Assembly: GCA_044224215.1 (NCBI GenBank)
Contig: JBGAKX010000205.1
Coordinates: 1-5,925 of the forward strand
Length of the DNA: 5,925 nucleotides
Source of the DNA: DAOMFM01 sp035429825
Lineage (GTDB): Bacteria > Acidobacteriota > Blastocatellia > UBA7656 > JADIYM01
Direction of reading: 5' to 3'
The position numbers and the translations under genes were made by a program. The notes under the pieces are model-generated. The model searched no databases. It was not told the DNA's origin and worked only from the letters and a program-made list of their open reading frames with translations. How positions within the stretch are numbered: the first letter of the stretch is position 1; the number at the start of each line of letters is the position of its first letter. Below are positions 5,193-5,925 of the stretch, piece by piece.

Positions 5193-5925
5193 GTGTCAAA
5201 GTCCATCGTTCACGTCCGGCGCAAGAAGAAGGACGCCGATCCGCTTCGTTCCGCCTGGCACATCCTCGAAGACTGGATGGAGGTCAATCGCGAGCGGATC
5301 GTGATGATCTCGGGCATCGCCGCTGGGGCCCTCGTCCTGTTCGGCCTGGCGTACTACTTCCTCGACTACCGGACGCAGAGCCGTCTGGCCGCCTACTCTG
5401 CCGCGTACGACAAGTACACGGCGACGGTTGGCCCCGCTCCCGCGACGGCAGGCCCGCCGGCCCCTGGAGCGTCCAAGGTGACGTATCCTGACGACCAGAC
5501 CAAGTACACCGAGTCCGCCGCGGCATTCGAGACGCTTGCAAACGACTACTCGGACTATCGGGACATCGGCCACTACTACGCAGGCTTGAGCTACCTTCAG
5601 ATCCAGCCCGACAAGGGGATCCAGATGCTTCAGCCGCTTGCCGACGGAACCTCGGATATTCGCGCCGAAGCCACGCTTGCGCTCGCCGAGTACTATGACA
5701 AGGCAGGCACCTACGATCAGGCGGAGATCTACTTCCAGAAGATCGCCGACAACCCCGGCAAGCTCCCGCGGATGTACGTTCTGAACCGGCTCGCGTCGGT
5801 GAAGGAGCATCTGAACAAGCAGGCCGAGGCTGCCGCCCTGTACAAGACAGTCATCGACGTCGATCGGAATGCTCCGACCGGTCTCGAGGCCGAGAAGGGT
5901 CTGCAGCGGGTCGATCCGAAGATGG
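5193..5925 (+). CDS. Membrane-anchored TPR protein (YfgM/TPR_21-like), 3' end outside the window
   Basis: The frame is open to the window edge, giving 244 residues so far. The N-terminus is short and basic (RRKKK, 9-13), followed by an amphipathic stretch and one membrane segment (about 36-56, ISGIAAGALVLFGLAYYFL), so it should be an inner-membrane protein with most of its mass in the periplasm. A Pro/Ala/Gly-rich linker (about 80-94) leads to TPR-like helices: ESAAAFETLANDY (107-119), IRAEATLALAEYYDKAG (156-172), TYDQAEIYFQKIAD (173-186) and AEAAALYKTVIDVD (211-224). A single N-terminal anchor plus periplasmic TPRs recalls YfgM, the SecYEG-associated chaperone, or CpoB-like cell-division factors, but the similarity is architectural and I would not assign the name. 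GTG is chosen from the ribosome site. It is divergent from the sigma operon and has its own likely promoter. Confidence 0.85.
   Translation, partial: MSKSIVHVRRKKKDADPLRSAWHILEDWMEVNRERIVMISGIAAGALVLFGLAYYFLDYRTQSRLAAYSAAYDKYTATVGPAPATAGPPAPGASKVTYPDDQTKYTESAAAFETLANDYSDYRDIGHYYAGLSYLQIQPDKGIQMLQPLADGTSDIRAEATLALAEYYDKAGTYDQAEIYFQKIADNPGKLPRMYVLNRLASVKEHLNKQAEAAALYKTVIDVDRNAPTGLEAEKGLQRVDPKM

Noticed and set aside
5074..5304. 76-codon plus-strand frame beginning at the TTGACA box
   Set aside because: Its start codon would lie in a promoter and its second half overlaps the TPR gene in another frame; no domain or good ribosome site is seen.
1..5925. tRNA, rRNA, CRISPR array, insertion sequence or phage signs
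   Set aside because: No cloverleaf-like segments, spaced repeats, transposase motifs or terminal inverted repeats were seen by eye. The sequence is almost entirely filled by the six genes.

Overview
The window is ordinary-looking, high-GC, gene-dense bacterial chromosome. It holds six protein genes, and no gap between genes exceeds 190 bases. The mix of genes suggests a Gram-negative, envelope-rich bacterium: a soluble lytic transglycosylase, secreted or membrane-anchored TPR proteins, an ECF sigma factor with a membrane anti-sigma factor, and a Thermotoga-type DAHP synthase. My best guess is Acidobacteriota (Vicinamibacteria-like), from general gene style only; this is inference, not a database result. 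I see no RNA genes, mobile elements or CRISPR arrays.

Layout. (1) Positions 2-2378, plus strand: the 3' part of a soluble lytic murein transglycosylase gene overlaps by 20 bases a gene for a secreted PEGA-like/TPR protein. The two are almost certainly co-transcribed. (2) Positions 2386-3411, minus strand: a complete type I-beta DAHP synthase (aroF), convergent with the previous pair and separated from it by only 7 bases. (3) Positions 3412-3564: a 153-base gap with a possible aroF promoter, an inverted repeat over its -10 region, and a perfect 12-base palindrome just past the anti-sigma stop codon. (4) Positions 3565-5003, minus strand: an ECF sigma factor and its zinc-binding, single-pass anti-sigma factor, translationally coupled by an ATGA overlap. 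(5) Positions 5004-5192: a divergent control region with a near-perfect sigma-E-type promoter (GGAACTT-N16-TCTAA) facing the sigma gene and a sigma-70-like promoter facing right. (6) From 5193 to the window end, plus strand: a membrane-anchored TPR protein resembling the YfgM/TPR_21 type, cut off by the window edge.

How they work together. The sigma/anti-sigma pair with its self-type promoter looks like a self-amplifying envelope-stress switch. The transglycosylase and both TPR proteins are predicted to act in or at the periplasm, so much of the window concerns the cell envelope; aroF is a housekeeping gene of aromatic amino acid synthesis. The most notable points are the autoregulatory promoter, the RsrA-like spacing of the zinc ligands, and the TonB-C-like tail of the anti-sigma factor. 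I found no convincing evidence of a wholly new system.
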